Source: Leifsonia sp. Leaf336 (GTDB lineage Bacteria > Actinomycetota > Actinomycetes > Actinomycetales > Microbacteriaceae). From it: 64,000 bases of DNA. This document shows positions 40,679-49,262 of the stretch, piece by piece. The notes beneath the pieces were generated by a model. The model searched no databases and was not told where the DNA came from. It worked only from the letters and a program-made list of their open reading frames with translations. The DNA is taken from positions 477,018-541,017 of the forward strand of contig NZ_LMOZ01000003.1 in NCBI RefSeq assembly GCF_001423695.1, written 5' to 3'. A program made the position numbers and the translations under genes. Every line of letters begins with the position of its first letter. Position 1 is the first letter of the stretch.

Positions 40679-40706
40679 AGCGTGGGCGTGCTCGGGCAGG
40701 GGTGGG

Positions 40707-41504
40707 CTACAGGTGGAGCAAGGCCTGGTGGAGGGAACTTACGATGCTGTCGCGGTCGCAAGCGTAGAGGTCGGCTCCGCTGAACGGGTTGAGTTCGAGC
40801 AGGCGCAGGCCGTCGGGTCCTTCGGCGATGTCCATGACGAATGCGAGGTCCGGTGTCGGGAGCTTCTTCAGGAGGGATTGGCCGTAGACGCACACGCGGT
40901 GGTCCGCGCGGAGGGGTTCGCCGGCCCTGCGCCCGTCGGCGGTGTAGCTGCTGCCCGCGACTATCCGGTCTCCGACGACGACAAGTCGCCACTCCTCGCG
41001 GACTTCCACGACCGGGGTGACGATCACGGGAAGACTGGTCTCGTCGTAATAGAAGCCGTGATCGAGCGCTTGCAACGTGATGCGGTCGGCGTCGAGGACC
41101 CTGCCGCTGAATGGCTTGAGCGGACTGTCCGGTCGGACGAAGATGCGGGCGCCGAAGCCATCAGGAGCGCCTGCCGCGACGAGGTCACCGACGGTGGTCA
41201 GGGTGTATCGCGACGTGAGGAGGACATCCCGCGCTGCCGGCCACCACGCGGAGCAGGCGAACTGGGAAGTGGCGCAGAACGCTCCCGGGCTCCACCATCC
41301 CGCGCGCGCGACCACGTCGGCGCTGCCGAGCGAACCATGGAACACGACCGGACCGGTCAGGGCTGGAACCGCCTGACCAGTGGACCATTCGTCGCGCCAC
41401 GCGACGACGCAACCGCCCGTGCGCCACACCGCGTCCGCGAGGTCGACATCGTTGTCGCGGAACACACTGCCCTCGATCACCCACGTCGGCACTTCTCGCT
41501 CCAT
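40707..41504 (-). CDS. ATP-grasp domain protein (R2K/DUF4343-like)
   Basis: A 265-residue ATP-grasp protein. The C-terminal part has REEWRLVVVGDRIVAGSSY, the beta-strand lid, and FVMDIAEGPDGLRLLELNPFSGADLYACD, in which the Asp, Glu and Asn are the magnesium ligands. The lineup matches my recollection of the R2K clade, stand-alone ligases proposed to modify peptides or proteins in conflict systems. A conserved WRTGGCVVAWRDEW lies near the N-terminus. ATG 41504 is favoured by protein start (MEREVPTWVIEGS); an in-frame extension upstream is less likely. Divergent from the DUF6000-like gene. Substrate unknown. Confidence 0.75.
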   Translation of the reverse strand: MEREVPTWVIEGSVFRDNDVDLADAVWRTGGCVVAWRDEWSTGQAVPALTGPVVFHGSLGSADVVARAGWWSPGAFCATSQFACSAWWPAARDVLLTSRYTLTTVGDLVAAGAPDGFGARIFVRPDSPLKPFSGRVLDADRITLQALDHGFYYDETSLPVIVTPVVEVREEWRLVVVGDRIVAGSSYTADGRRAGEPLRADHRVCVYGQSLLKKLPTPDLAFVMDIAEGPDGLRLLELNPFSGADLYACDRDSIVSSLHQALLHL

Positions 41505-41586
41505 GAGCTCATCTTCGCAGGCAGCGATCACGCGAGGGCCAGGGCATGCCCGCAATCTGCTGGGCGAGTTACAGGAGAATGACCTC

Positions 41587-42153
41587 ATGGAAGAGCATGA
41601 CGATGGCGAAGTCCTTCGGGCCGAGAGGCTGTGGATCGAGTCACGGGGTGGGAGCGAGTGGCTCTCACGTTACGTCCGTCCCTTCTACATGAACTGGATG
41701 CGTGAGAATCCAACTCACCGTGATGCTTCCGTCGCACAGATCCCCGAGCTCCGGGCCCGTGCATTCGAACTCGATCTCGACGAAATCAGCGCGATGCTCA
41801 GCATGCAGTGGCGCATTCAGGTCGTTGCCACGTGGTGCGCCATCGCCCGAGCAGACTCCCGACTCTCGGGTGCGGTCCACAACGGGTTTGCACATTGCTA
41901 CGGAACGCTGACCGCTCCCGCGCTGATAACCGCGGCATTGGTCTATCCGAATGTCACGACAGCCACAGCCCTTCGGGCGTATCGGGAATGCGATAACGAG
42001 AACAAATATGGCGGGCACGGGCTCGTCAGTGCTGCTCTGCGCAGAATCAGCGCAGAAGCCCCCCTTGCTGCACCGACGGAAGACGACGGCACGCTCGTCC
42101 GACTGCTCGAGATCAGCCACCAACTACAGCAGCTCTCGGAGCCCGGGCGCTAG
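41587..42153 (+). CDS. DUF6000-like hypothetical protein, low GC
   Basis: A 188-residue helical protein. WLSRYVRPFYMNWMRENP, FELDLDEISAMLSMQWRIQVVATWCAIARAD and a later NENKYGGHGLVSAALRR resemble what I recall of DUF6000, a family of unknown function; the assignment is tentative. Its GC content (about 58%) is well below that of the neighbours, which suggests acquisition. ATG 41587 follows GAGAATGACCTC, with AGGAGA 13-18 nt upstream. It is divergent from the ATP-grasp gene, 82 bp apart, and convergent with the M15-like gene. Confidence 0.6.
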   Translation: MEEHDDGEVLRAERLWIESRGGSEWLSRYVRPFYMNWMRENPTHRDASVAQIPELRARAFELDLDEISAMLSMQWRIQVVATWCAIARADSRLSGAVHNGFAHCYGTLTAPALITAALVYPNVTTATALRAYRECDNENKYGGHGLVSAALRRISAEAPLAAPTEDDGTLVRLLEISHQLQQLSEPGR

Positions 42154-42236
42154 TTCACGATCGAGCAGCTGCGGGAGGCGAAGACAGAGGGAACCGCGCG
42201 GGGTCGCGTCGCTTCGGCGGCGCGGCCCTGCCGACC

Positions 42237-43400
42237 TCACCCGTAGCGGAGAGTGGCTCCCGACGACTTCAGGAAGTCGATGTGCAGGTGGTTGCAGGTG
42301 TCGTCGAACGGCGCGAAGTTCTGGAGGCTGATGGACGAGCGGCACTCGACCTGGCCGAGTCCGGTTCCGCTCGGCACCAGCGGGTCGAGGAGGTGGATGA
42401 GCTGCACGGAGCGCGCGTCGCCTCCGGTCAGCGGCGAGCCGTTGAGGAGGTAGAAGTCGACGGCGTGTCCGCCGCCGTCCGCGTAGTGCGCGGAGTCGGT
42501 GCCCGCGCCTTCGATCTGGCCGGTGCAACGGCGGTTGATGTCGCTGATGCCGACCTGGCTGAAGTTGTCCAGCGCGACCGAGATGGCCTGCAGGACGCGG
42601 TAGTCGACACCGCAGTTCGGCACCACCTTGCCCTCGGCGAGGTTGGCGATCTCGGGGATGTGGTTCGGCGTGGAGCCGACGAGTCGGCCGGCCGCGACGG
42701 CGCCCATGAGCTGCACGGCGAGCGCCTGCACCGTCGGGGACACCGAGTTGTTCGTCGTCGAGTCGAGGGCCTGCGGGCTCTCGGCGATGCCGAGGCCGTC
42801 GCGCGACACGACCTGGGCGGTCGCGTCGCCTCCGGTGAGCGTCTGGACCGCGAGAGCGGTGCGCGCGGCGCCGGCGGTCGAGCCCTCGCCCGTGGTCGCG
42901 TACGCGGGCAGCGCCGCGGTTCCGAAGAAAGCGGTCAGAGCGACGAGCACGAAGACGTGGAAGCTCCGACGCCGGCGGTTCTCGACGAAGATGCCCCGCC
43001 GCGGGTGACGCGGGTTGCTCGGGTCGGCCACCGACGGGCCGGTCGAGAGGTGCGTGGCCGGGACGGTCGTCGGCTGCGCGGCCGCTGCGCGACGCTCGGC
43101 GCGCGAGGGGCGCGTCGGCTTGACCACGACGCGCTCGCGGACGACCTTCCGTGAGCCGGCCTTCTGAGAACCGGCCTTCTGAGAGCGGCGCGGGCGCGAG
43201 CGCTCGGCCTCCAGAGCGGCACGCCGGCTCGACACCACAGGAGCCGAGGACACCGGAGTCGTCTCAGCGGGCACCAGGGACTCCGCCTGAGTGAAGTCGG
43301 TCACCGGGTCGGCGACGGCCTGCGTCTGCGCGTCCACGTCGAGTACGACGGGTGCCCGATAACTGCGGCGAGGCCGCAGAGGGGCAGGCGACTTGGGCAA
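42237..43400 (-). CDS. Membrane-anchored M15/Hedgehog-fold peptidase-like protein
   Basis: A 387-residue protein. The first 145 residues are a basic, disordered cytoplasmic tail with repeated KAGSQKAGS; one membrane helix follows (about 147-166, HVFVLVALTAFFGTAALPAYA); the C-terminal domain (about 255-387) carries SAHYADGGGHAVDFY and CNHLHIDF, the SxH...GxAxD and HxH zinc motifs of the M15/Hedgehog DD-peptidase fold. This suggests a peptidoglycan peptidase or a binding relative outside the membrane. Start is TTG 43400, supported by AGGAAG 7 nt upstream. A 20-codon frame sits directly before it, inside a 305-bp gene-free leader. Confidence 0.72.
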   Translation of the reverse strand: MPKSPAPLRPRRSYRAPVVLDVDAQTQAVADPVTDFTQAESLVPAETTPVSSAPVVSSRRAALEAERSRPRRSQKAGSQKAGSRKVVRERVVVKPTRPSRAERRAAAAQPTTVPATHLSTGPSVADPSNPRHPRRGIFVENRRRRSFHVFVLVALTAFFGTAALPAYATTGEGSTAGAARTALAVQTLTGGDATAQVVSRDGLGIAESPQALDSTTNNSVSPTVQALAVQLMGAVAAGRLVGSTPNHIPEIANLAEGKVVPNCGVDYRVLQAISVALDNFSQVGISDINRRCTGQIEGAGTDSAHYADGGGHAVDFYLLNGSPLTGGDARSVQLIHLLDPLVPSGTGLGQVECRSSISLQNFAPFDDTCNHLHIDFLKSSGATLRYG

Positions 43401-43705
43401 GCTGTTACTTCCTGGACGGTCGGGTCGAGGCGTCGGGGGGGACGACGGCTTCAGGCGTACCCACCATTTCTACCTCATTTCTGCTGGACGTTCTATCAAT
43501 GCGGATGAATAGATCCGACGAAACGTCGAAGAACGGCGAAAGAGGACAGGGGGAACCGGGGGCGGGGCGCATCCCGCGCGTTCGGGTCACGCAGAAGCAC
43601 CCCGGGCCCGGATTGGTCTCGGAAGCGGGGTCCGATCACCCTCACATTAGCTCCGCGCATCCGCGCGAACGCGGGCGAGTACGGCTGTTACGACTGGGCG
43701 TGCGG
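43401..43705 (-). other. 305-bp gap holding the M15-like gene leader
   Basis: Between the histidine-kinase stop and the TTG start of the M15-like gene, both on the minus strand. It is less GC-rich around 43470-43520, where TATTCATCCGCATTGATAGA suggests a promoter, and holds a 20-codon reading frame next to the TTG. I looked for a c-di-AMP (ydaO) riboswitch, common before actinobacterial cell-wall hydrolases, and could not assign its conserved blocks. Confidence 0.5.
43405..43467 (-). CDS. Candidate 20-codon leader peptide
   Basis: ATG at 43467 with GAGGT 5 nt ahead encodes MVGTPEAVVPPDASTRPSRK, ending TAA 4 bp before the TTG start of the M15-like gene; the TAA overlaps the ribosome site AGGAAG of that gene. 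It is in a different frame. The two prolines at the VVPPD position are a known slow site for ribosomes, so a coupling or attenuation role is possible. Only position and a plausible ribosome site support it. Confidence 0.35.
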   Translation of the reverse strand: MVGTPEAVVPPDASTRPSRK

Positions 43706-45403
43706 CTACGGGATGGCGACGACCAGTTCGACGCGGCCGGCGCTCTCGCGCAGCGCGACTTCGCCGTGTTCGGCGAGCTGGCGGAGGCCGATACCCGGCC
43801 GGGCGGACGACAGCACGCCGCCGGAGACGACGCGCACCGCGACGCCGTGCGAAGCAGACGGAGTCACCTCCAGGGTCACCGGTGTGCCGTCACCATGGCG
43901 CACCGCGTTGGCGAGACCCTCCGAGATCGCGTCGACCACGGCCTCCGCCCTGCTCGGCTCGCGCAGCCTGTCCCAGATGTCACCGATCGACGACCGCAAC
44001 GGGATGGCGGAGCCCCAGCTCTCGACGAGCGCGGCGATGCGATCGGCGGCCTCCGGCTCGATGCGCGGCGCGCGCAGCTCGGCTCGGATCTTGTCGACGA
44101 CATCGCGCAGTTCGGCCGACGCGTCCTCTCCCGAGCCGGATCCGAGCGCCAACGCCGAAGCGATCAGCTCCGATTGCACTCCGGAGTGCAACAGGCGGGC
44201 GAGTGCGACGCGCTCGAGCTCGAGGGCCGAGCGGGTCGCCGCGGCGGCGCTGATGTTCGCCTGGATCGCCGCCTCCAGCTCGCTCTGATCGCGGCGCACC
44301 CGCGCCGTGAGGGAGGCGACGAACGCGACGGCGCAGCCCACGATCCAATAGGTGGCGGCCTCGAACCAGACCAGCTCGGGATCGCCGCCGAGAAGCCGGA
44401 CGACGAACTCGCTCGTCGTGGAGAGCAGGACGCCCACCAGGCCGTAGCCGGCGAGGAGGACGACCAGCCGCAGGGCGGGAGGCGTCCGGCGCACGAGCGG
44501 GACCATCGCGGTATTGCCGCCGACCAGCACGACGAAACCGCAGACGAGAGGAGGGAGCATGAAGAGCACACCGTACTGCCAGATGCCGAAGGGCAGCACG
44601 AGGATGATGAACAGCACGGCGAGCGGAAGCGGGGGCGCGGCCTGCATCGCACCGAAGACGGAGGCGAGCCACTCGCGGGGAGGGACCGGACGCACGTCGG
44701 CCGCATCGTCGAGCACCGCGCCATCGCCGGGAGAGACGATCGGCTCGTCGTAGATGCGGTGGCTCGCCGGCCGCACCACCTCCTCAGCCAGCCCGCGCAG
44801 CAGCCTCGCCGCCTCGGTCGGGTGGATCCCCTGGATGGTCGCGTCGGACGTCACCTCCTCCAGCTGCTCCAGCACGGCGTCGACGGCCGAGTGTCTGAGC
44901 TGCAGCACCCCGGCCGCTGCGCGCTCGGCGTCGCGGGCGGAGGCCTCCTGCGCCGACCGCAATCGGCGGTAGACGCCGACATGGTCGCGCACCAGCTGGA
45001 CGGCGACGGCGATCAGCGAGAACATCGCGACGGTCGTGACCACGTTGATCAGGATCCGGCCGCCGAGGTCGCCGGCCGCGACGGGGATGTGCAGCACCGC
45101 CCCGGCGGCGAGGAACAAGAGGGGTCTCAGAACTCCGATCATCGCGAAGCCGACGATCACGACCTCCGCGCGAGTCACCATCGGGACGATCGTGAGCAGC
45201 AGCCGGAGCACGATCAGGAGGAGGCCGACGGCGACGTGCTCGACGGTGGCTACGGCGACGACCGCCAAGGGGGCTCCGGTCACGTACTGCAGGCCCGACA
45301 TCACCGTCAGCGCGATCGGAGCGGTGACGAGCCAGGTCCAGATGGTGACGGCGGAGGGTCCCGTCGCCTGTGCGATCAGGCGTCGGGCGATGGCGGCGCT
45401 CAC
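43706..45403 (-). CDS. Sensor histidine kinase
   Basis: A 565-residue membrane kinase. About nine hydrophobic segments in two blocks (15-150 and 225-350) make the sensor; between them is a soluble helical stretch with ILQLRHSAVDAVLEQLEEV-like coiled character. The dimerisation helix has LARLLHSGVQSEL with phospho-His406, and the ATPase part shows GLANAVRHGDG (N-box) and RPGIGLRQLAEHG (G-box). The C-terminus lacks extra domains. GTG start overlaps the response-regulator stop (GTGA). Its signal is unknown; the many membrane helices suggest a lipid or envelope cue. Confidence 0.85.
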   Translation of the reverse strand: MSAAIARRLIAQATGPSAVTIWTWLVTAPIALTVMSGLQYVTGAPLAVVAVATVEHVAVGLLLIVLRLLLTIVPMVTRAEVVIVGFAMIGVLRPLLFLAAGAVLHIPVAAGDLGGRILINVVTTVAMFSLIAVAVQLVRDHVGVYRRLRSAQEASARDAERAAAGVLQLRHSAVDAVLEQLEEVTSDATIQGIHPTEAARLLRGLAEEVVRPASHRIYDEPIVSPGDGAVLDDAADVRPVPPREWLASVFGAMQAAPPLPLAVLFIILVLPFGIWQYGVLFMLPPLVCGFVVLVGGNTAMVPLVRRTPPALRLVVLLAGYGLVGVLLSTTSEFVVRLLGGDPELVWFEAATYWIVGCAVAFVASLTARVRRDQSELEAAIQANISAAAATRSALELERVALARLLHSGVQSELIASALALGSGSGEDASAELRDVVDKIRAELRAPRIEPEAADRIAALVESWGSAIPLRSSIGDIWDRLREPSRAEAVVDAISEGLANAVRHGDGTPVTLEVTPSASHGVAVRVVSGGVLSSARPGIGLRQLAEHGEVALRESAGRVELVVAIP

Positions 45404-46056
45404 AGCCCCGACCGCGGATCGCCGAAGGTGGCCGTGTAGAGCGTCGCGGCGGCGACACGCGGAGCCGTCGCATCGTCGCCGACGAGGCCGAGCGCCTGGA
45501 ACACGCGCTCGACGCTCTTCTCGACGGCCCGCACCGAGACCCCGCGCCGGCGGGCGATCTCCGCGTTGGTCAGCCCGGCGGCCAGCAGCCGCGTGGTCTC
45601 CCGCTGGGCCGGGCTCAGCCGGAGCAGCGCACCCTGTGCGCCCTCCGCGCCGCTCAGATGGCGGACGGGTTGGTCAGCGAGCACCGCCTCCGCGGCGTCG
45701 ACCAGCTCGTCCACGGACGTGATCGCGGCCTTGTTCACGAAGGAGGCTCCGGCGACGGTGTCGCGCGCCTGGGCGGCCGCAGCCTCCAGGGACAGGTTGC
45801 TGAGGAAGGTGACCGCGATGTGCGGTGCGCGCTCGCGGAGGATCGTGGCGAGCTCGACGCCGTTGGGCCGCGAGCCCAGGTCGATGTCGGTCACGAGGAG
45901 GTCGGGGTCGGCGGCCTCGACGACGCGCAGCGCCTCCACGGCCGACGACGCCGCGGCGACCTCGAAACCACGCTGCGTGAACGCTTCGGCGACGAGCGCG
46001 CGCAGCAGGCCGTGGTCTTCGACCACCAGAACGCGCCTGCGCCACGTCGCCGTCAT
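45400..46056 (-). CDS. NarL/LuxR-type response regulator
   Basis: A 218-residue response regulator. Receiver domain 1-125 with acid pocket VVEDH, phospho-Asp57 (LLVTDIDLG), and the conserved Lys in FVNKAA; then a LuxR helix-turn-helix RLSPAQRETTRLLAAGLTNAEIARRRGVSVRAVEKSVERVFQAL. It is upstream of its kinase and overlaps it by 4 bp, an inverted order compared with many pairs. No target promoter could be pointed out. ATG 46056 is the conserved start. Confidence 0.92.
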   Translation of the reverse strand: MTATWRRRVLVVEDHGLLRALVAEAFTQRGFEVAAASSAVEALRVVEAADPDLLVTDIDLGSRPNGVELATILRERAPHIAVTFLSNLSLEAAAAQARDTVAGASFVNKAAITSVDELVDAAEAVLADQPVRHLSGAEGAQGALLRLSPAQRETTRLLAAGLTNAEIARRRGVSVRAVEKSVERVFQALGLVGDDATAPRVAAATLYTATFGDPRSGL

Positions 46057-46174
46057 CGTGCCCGCCTCCCCCGTCGTCTGGACAGGATAACCGCACAGGG
46101 AGGCCGCTCCCGGCCGCTCGCACACCCCAGTTCGGGAGCGAAACGAGCGGCCGCGGACGGCCGGCGACGATGTT

Positions 46175-46208
46175 GCCCGCCCCGGGGTTCGCGCGGCCCG
46201 GGGCGGGC
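46175..46208. terminator. Terminator of the mannoside operon
   Basis: A 12-bp perfect stem (GCCCGCCCCGGG and its complement) with a 10-nt loop lies 9 bp after the alpha-mannosidase stop on the minus strand. It separates the mannoside operon from the response-regulator promoter. No T-tract. Confidence 0.75.
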
Positions 46209-46217
46209 GGTCAGGTG

Positions 46218-49200
46218 TCAGCCGCGGACGAACCGCAGCGTGACGAGTTCGAAGGGCCGGAGAGCGAGGGTGGCGCCGCCCTCGCCGGTCGGGCGCTCCA
46301 GCAGGTCGGTGCGCACGATGCGCTCGTGCGGGAAGCCGACGGCGAGCGTCGTCTCCGCACGCGACCCGTGCGCCTCGTAGAGCCGGGCGATCACGTCGCC
46401 CGAGCCGTCCTCGGCGAGCTTCACCGTCTCCACGACCACGGCGGGCGACGAGGAGGCCACCAGCGGCTCCACGACGCCGGCGCCGGCCGGACGCAGCGGC
46501 AGGTTGAGGCGGTAGCCCGTCTCGATCGCCGCGTCGACGCCGCCGATCACGATCGAGCTCCGGAGGGTGTGCGCCCCCTGGTCGGCCTCCGGGTCGGGGA
46601 AGAGCGGCGCCCGCAGCAGCGTCTGCCGCACCAGGGAGTACGTGCCGCCGCCCTCCTGCGAGTGGCGGGTGATGTCGTGGCCGTAGGTGGCGTCGTTGGC
46701 GATGCCGACGCCGAAGCCGCGCTCGCCCACGTGCACCCAGCGATGCGCGCTGGTCTCGAACCGCGCGACGTCCCAGCTGGTGTTCGTGTGCGTCGGTCGG
46801 TCGATGTGGCCGAACTGGATCTCCGACCGAGCCGAGGTCGTGTGCACGTCGACGGGGAAGCCGAGCTTCAGCATCCGCTGCCGTTCGTGCCAGTCGACCT
46901 GCGTCTCGATGTCGAGCGCGGGCGAGCCGGCCGCGAGCGCGAGCTTCTGCGTCACGGTGGAGTCGCCGAACCGGCGGACCAGCTGCAGCGTGACGCGCTG
47001 GGGCGTCTCCTCCACGATGTCGAGCGACTCGACGGCGGTGAGGTCCTCGCCCGACAGCCGGTATTCGACATCGACGTCCCACGCATCCCACTGGGTGGGG
47101 GTGTCGCGGAACAGCTGGAGGAGGTTCGCGCGCGTTCCCGCCGGAACAGCCTCCCGGCCGCTCGCCGCGTCCACGATCGACGGGATGAGACCATCGGCGT
47201 CGACTGTGACCGCGATCCAGTCGTTCACCAGCCGGAGGATGTCGCCGTCGCGCTCGACGCGCACGTCCGCTCCGCGCGTCGGGAGGCCGGCGCCGCCGGG
47301 CGCGATGCCGTCGATGACATACGGCGAGGCGTTCGCGACGCCGCCCGATTCCCCGGCCGACCCCGATTCCTCGGCCGACCCGGAGGCGAGCGCCGCGAGC
47401 GACCGGGCGATCACGCCCTCCAGGCTGCGCGCGACCTCCGCGTAGTTCTGGACGGCCTGGTCGTGCACCCAGCCGATCGACGACCCGGGCAGGATGTCGT
47501 GGAACTGCTGCAGCAGCACGGTGCGCCAGGCCTCCCGCAGCTCGTCGGCCGGGTAGTCGGCGCCGGCGCGCACGGCCGCCGTCGCGGCCCAGAGCTCCGC
47601 CTCGTGCAGCAGCGCCTCGCTGCGACGGTTGCCCTGCTTGGTGCGCGCCTGCGAGGTGTACGTGCCGCGGTGGAACTCGAGATAGAGCTCCCCCGCCCAC
47701 ACCGGGGCCGGGTCGAACTCGGCGCGGGCCGCCGCGAAGAACTCGGCGGGCGACGCGACGCGCACGGTCGGCGAGCCTTCGAGGTCGGCCGTGCGGGCGG
47801 CGGCCGCGACCATCTCGCGGGTCGGGCCGCCGCCTCCGTCGCCGAACCCGAACGGCACCAGGGAGGTGTTCGCCCGCCCCTTGTCCGCGAAGTTGCGTTC
47901 GGCGCGTGCCAGCTCTTCGCCCGAGAGGATCGAGTTGTAGGTGTCGACCGGCGGGAAGTGCGTGAAGATGCGGGTGCCGTCGATGCCCTCCCACTCGAAC
48001 GTGTGATGCGGAAAGCGGTTGACCTCGTTCCACGAGATCTTCTGCGTCAGGAAGTGGTCCATCCCGGCCTCGCGAGCGATCTGCGGGAGCGCCCCCGAGT
48101 AGCCGAACGAGTCGGGCAGCCACACCTCGCGCGGCTCGTAGCCGAGCTCCTCCTGGAAGAAGCGCTTGCCCTCCACGAACTGCCGAGCGAGCGCCTCGGA
48201 GCCGGGCAGGTTGGTGTCCGACTCGACCCACATCCCGCCGACCGGCACGAACCGGCCTTCGGCGACGCGCGCCCGGATGCGCTCGAACAGCTCGGGGTAG
48301 AACCGCTGCATCCACGCGAACTGCTGCGCCGACGAGCACGCGAACACGAAGTCCGGGTCCTGATCCATGAGGTCGAGCACGTTGGAGAACGTGCGCGCGC
48401 ACTTGCGGATCGTCTCGCGCACGGGCCACAGCCAGGCCGAGTCGATGTGCGCGTGGCCCACGGCGAACACGCGGTGCGCCGTGGCCGCCGCCGGAGAGGC
48501 GAGCACGCCGGCGAGCGCGGCACGCCCTCGGGAGGCCGTGGCGGCGACGGCGAACGGGTCGACGGCGACGACCGCGTCCTCGAGCGCGGCGAACAGGGCG
48601 GCGCGGCGCGGCGACGTCTCCGGCAGCTCGGCGGCCAGCCCGCGCACCGTGAAGATGTCCTGGATCAGCTCCCAGACCTCGGTGTCGCGATGCACGACGT
48701 CGATGCGCCGCAGCGTGTAGATGGAGGCCGTCGGGGCGGTCGACTTGCGGCCGACCGGCGTCGGCCGGAACGACCAGTCCGAGCCGACGTCCGGGTTCGA
48801 CGCGGCCTCGACGTACAGCTCGAATGACTCCCCCGGCGCCGCGTTCAGCCGCACGTAGTTGTTGAGCGGCTCCAGCGCCTTGACGATCGTCCCGTCGGTC
48901 GCCCACACCAGACCCTCGGCCTGGAAGCCGACCTGGCCCGCCGTGAACCCGAGATCGACCACGAGCTCCACCTCGGCCGGGTCGGCCTCCCACTCTGCCG
49001 GCACCGTACCGGTGACGCGGAACCACACCGTGCCCCACGGCCGACCCCACGGCCGGCCGACGGCGAAGGGCTCGAACGACCCCTGCACCGCCTCCGCGAA
49101 AGGCACCGGCTCGTCCGGCACCTCCCACATCTCCACGGCCACCGGCACGGAGGCCCGCTCGAGGGCGGGCGTCAGGCGCTCGCGCACGAAACGGTCGACC

Positions 49201-49232
49201 CGCAACTCGGCGAGCTGGTTCTGCTGGTACAA
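46218..49232 (-). CDS. Alpha-mannosidase, glycoside hydrolase family 38
   Basis: A 1004-residue GH38 enzyme that removes alpha-linked mannose with a zinc site. After an N-terminal beta domain of about 250 residues, HAHIDSAWLWPVRET supplies zinc ligands His and Asp; GGMWVESDTNLPGSEAL contains the catalytic Asp nucleophile region; WLPDSFGYSGALPQI and LTQKISWNEVNRFPHHTFEWEG complete the barrel, followed by the middle helical and C-terminal beta-sandwich domains. No signal peptide, so it is cytoplasmic and acts on imported mannosides. The start is TTG, chosen because AAGGAG lies 7 nt upstream. Last gene of the ABC operon. Confidence 0.93.
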   Translation of the reverse strand: MYQQNQLAELRVDRFVRERLTPALERASVPVAVEMWEVPDEPVPFAEAVQGSFEPFAVGRPWGRPWGTVWFRVTGTVPAEWEADPAEVELVVDLGFTAGQVGFQAEGLVWATDGTIVKALEPLNNYVRLNAAPGESFELYVEAASNPDVGSDWSFRPTPVGRKSTAPTASIYTLRRIDVVHRDTEVWELIQDIFTVRGLAAELPETSPRRAALFAALEDAVVAVDPFAVAATASRGRAALAGVLASPAAATAHRVFAVGHAHIDSAWLWPVRETIRKCARTFSNVLDLMDQDPDFVFACSSAQQFAWMQRFYPELFERIRARVAEGRFVPVGGMWVESDTNLPGSEALARQFVEGKRFFQEELGYEPREVWLPDSFGYSGALPQIAREAGMDHFLTQKISWNEVNRFPHHTFEWEGIDGTRIFTHFPPVDTYNSILSGEELARAERNFADKGRANTSLVPFGFGDGGGGPTREMVAAAARTADLEGSPTVRVASPAEFFAAARAEFDPAPVWAGELYLEFHRGTYTSQARTKQGNRRSEALLHEAELWAATAAVRAGADYPADELREAWRTVLLQQFHDILPGSSIGWVHDQAVQNYAEVARSLEGVIARSLAALASGSAEESGSAGESGGVANASPYVIDGIAPGGAGLPTRGADVRVERDGDILRLVNDWIAVTVDADGLIPSIVDAASGREAVPAGTRANLLQLFRDTPTQWDAWDVDVEYRLSGEDLTAVESLDIVEETPQRVTLQLVRRFGDSTVTQKLALAAGSPALDIETQVDWHERQRMLKLGFPVDVHTTSARSEIQFGHIDRPTHTNTSWDVARFETSAHRWVHVGERGFGVGIANDATYGHDITRHSQEGGGTYSLVRQTLLRAPLFPDPEADQGAHTLRSSIVIGGVDAAIETGYRLNLPLRPAGAGVVEPLVASSSPAVVVETVKLAEDGSGDVIARLYEAHGSRAETTLAVGFPHERIVRTDLLERPTGEGGATLALRPFELVTLRFVRG

Positions 49233-49262
49233 ACGACGACTCCTTCTATATAAGAGGTACGG

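Noticed and set aside
43401-43705. A c-di-AMP (ydaO) riboswitch before the M15-like gene.
   Set aside because: Such elements are common before actinobacterial cell-wall hydrolases, but I could not match the conserved blocks on the minus strand.
43352-45439. A 695-codon plus-strand frame opposite the histidine kinase.
   Set aside because: It shadows the kinase; His/Asp/Arg-rich with no domain, and the kinase is overlapped in GTGA fashion by its regulator.
46170-48827. An 885-codon plus-strand frame opposite the alpha-mannosidase.
   Set aside because: Antisense shadow rich in Arg, Asp and Gly. The GH38 motifs on the other strand are unambiguous.
45400-49128. A continuous 1242-codon frame on the minus strand, upstream part of which covers the alpha-mannosidase region.
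   Set aside because: Only its last 218 codons (from 46056) make the response regulator. The rest is the Arg/Gly-rich shadow of the GH38 gene read in another frame.
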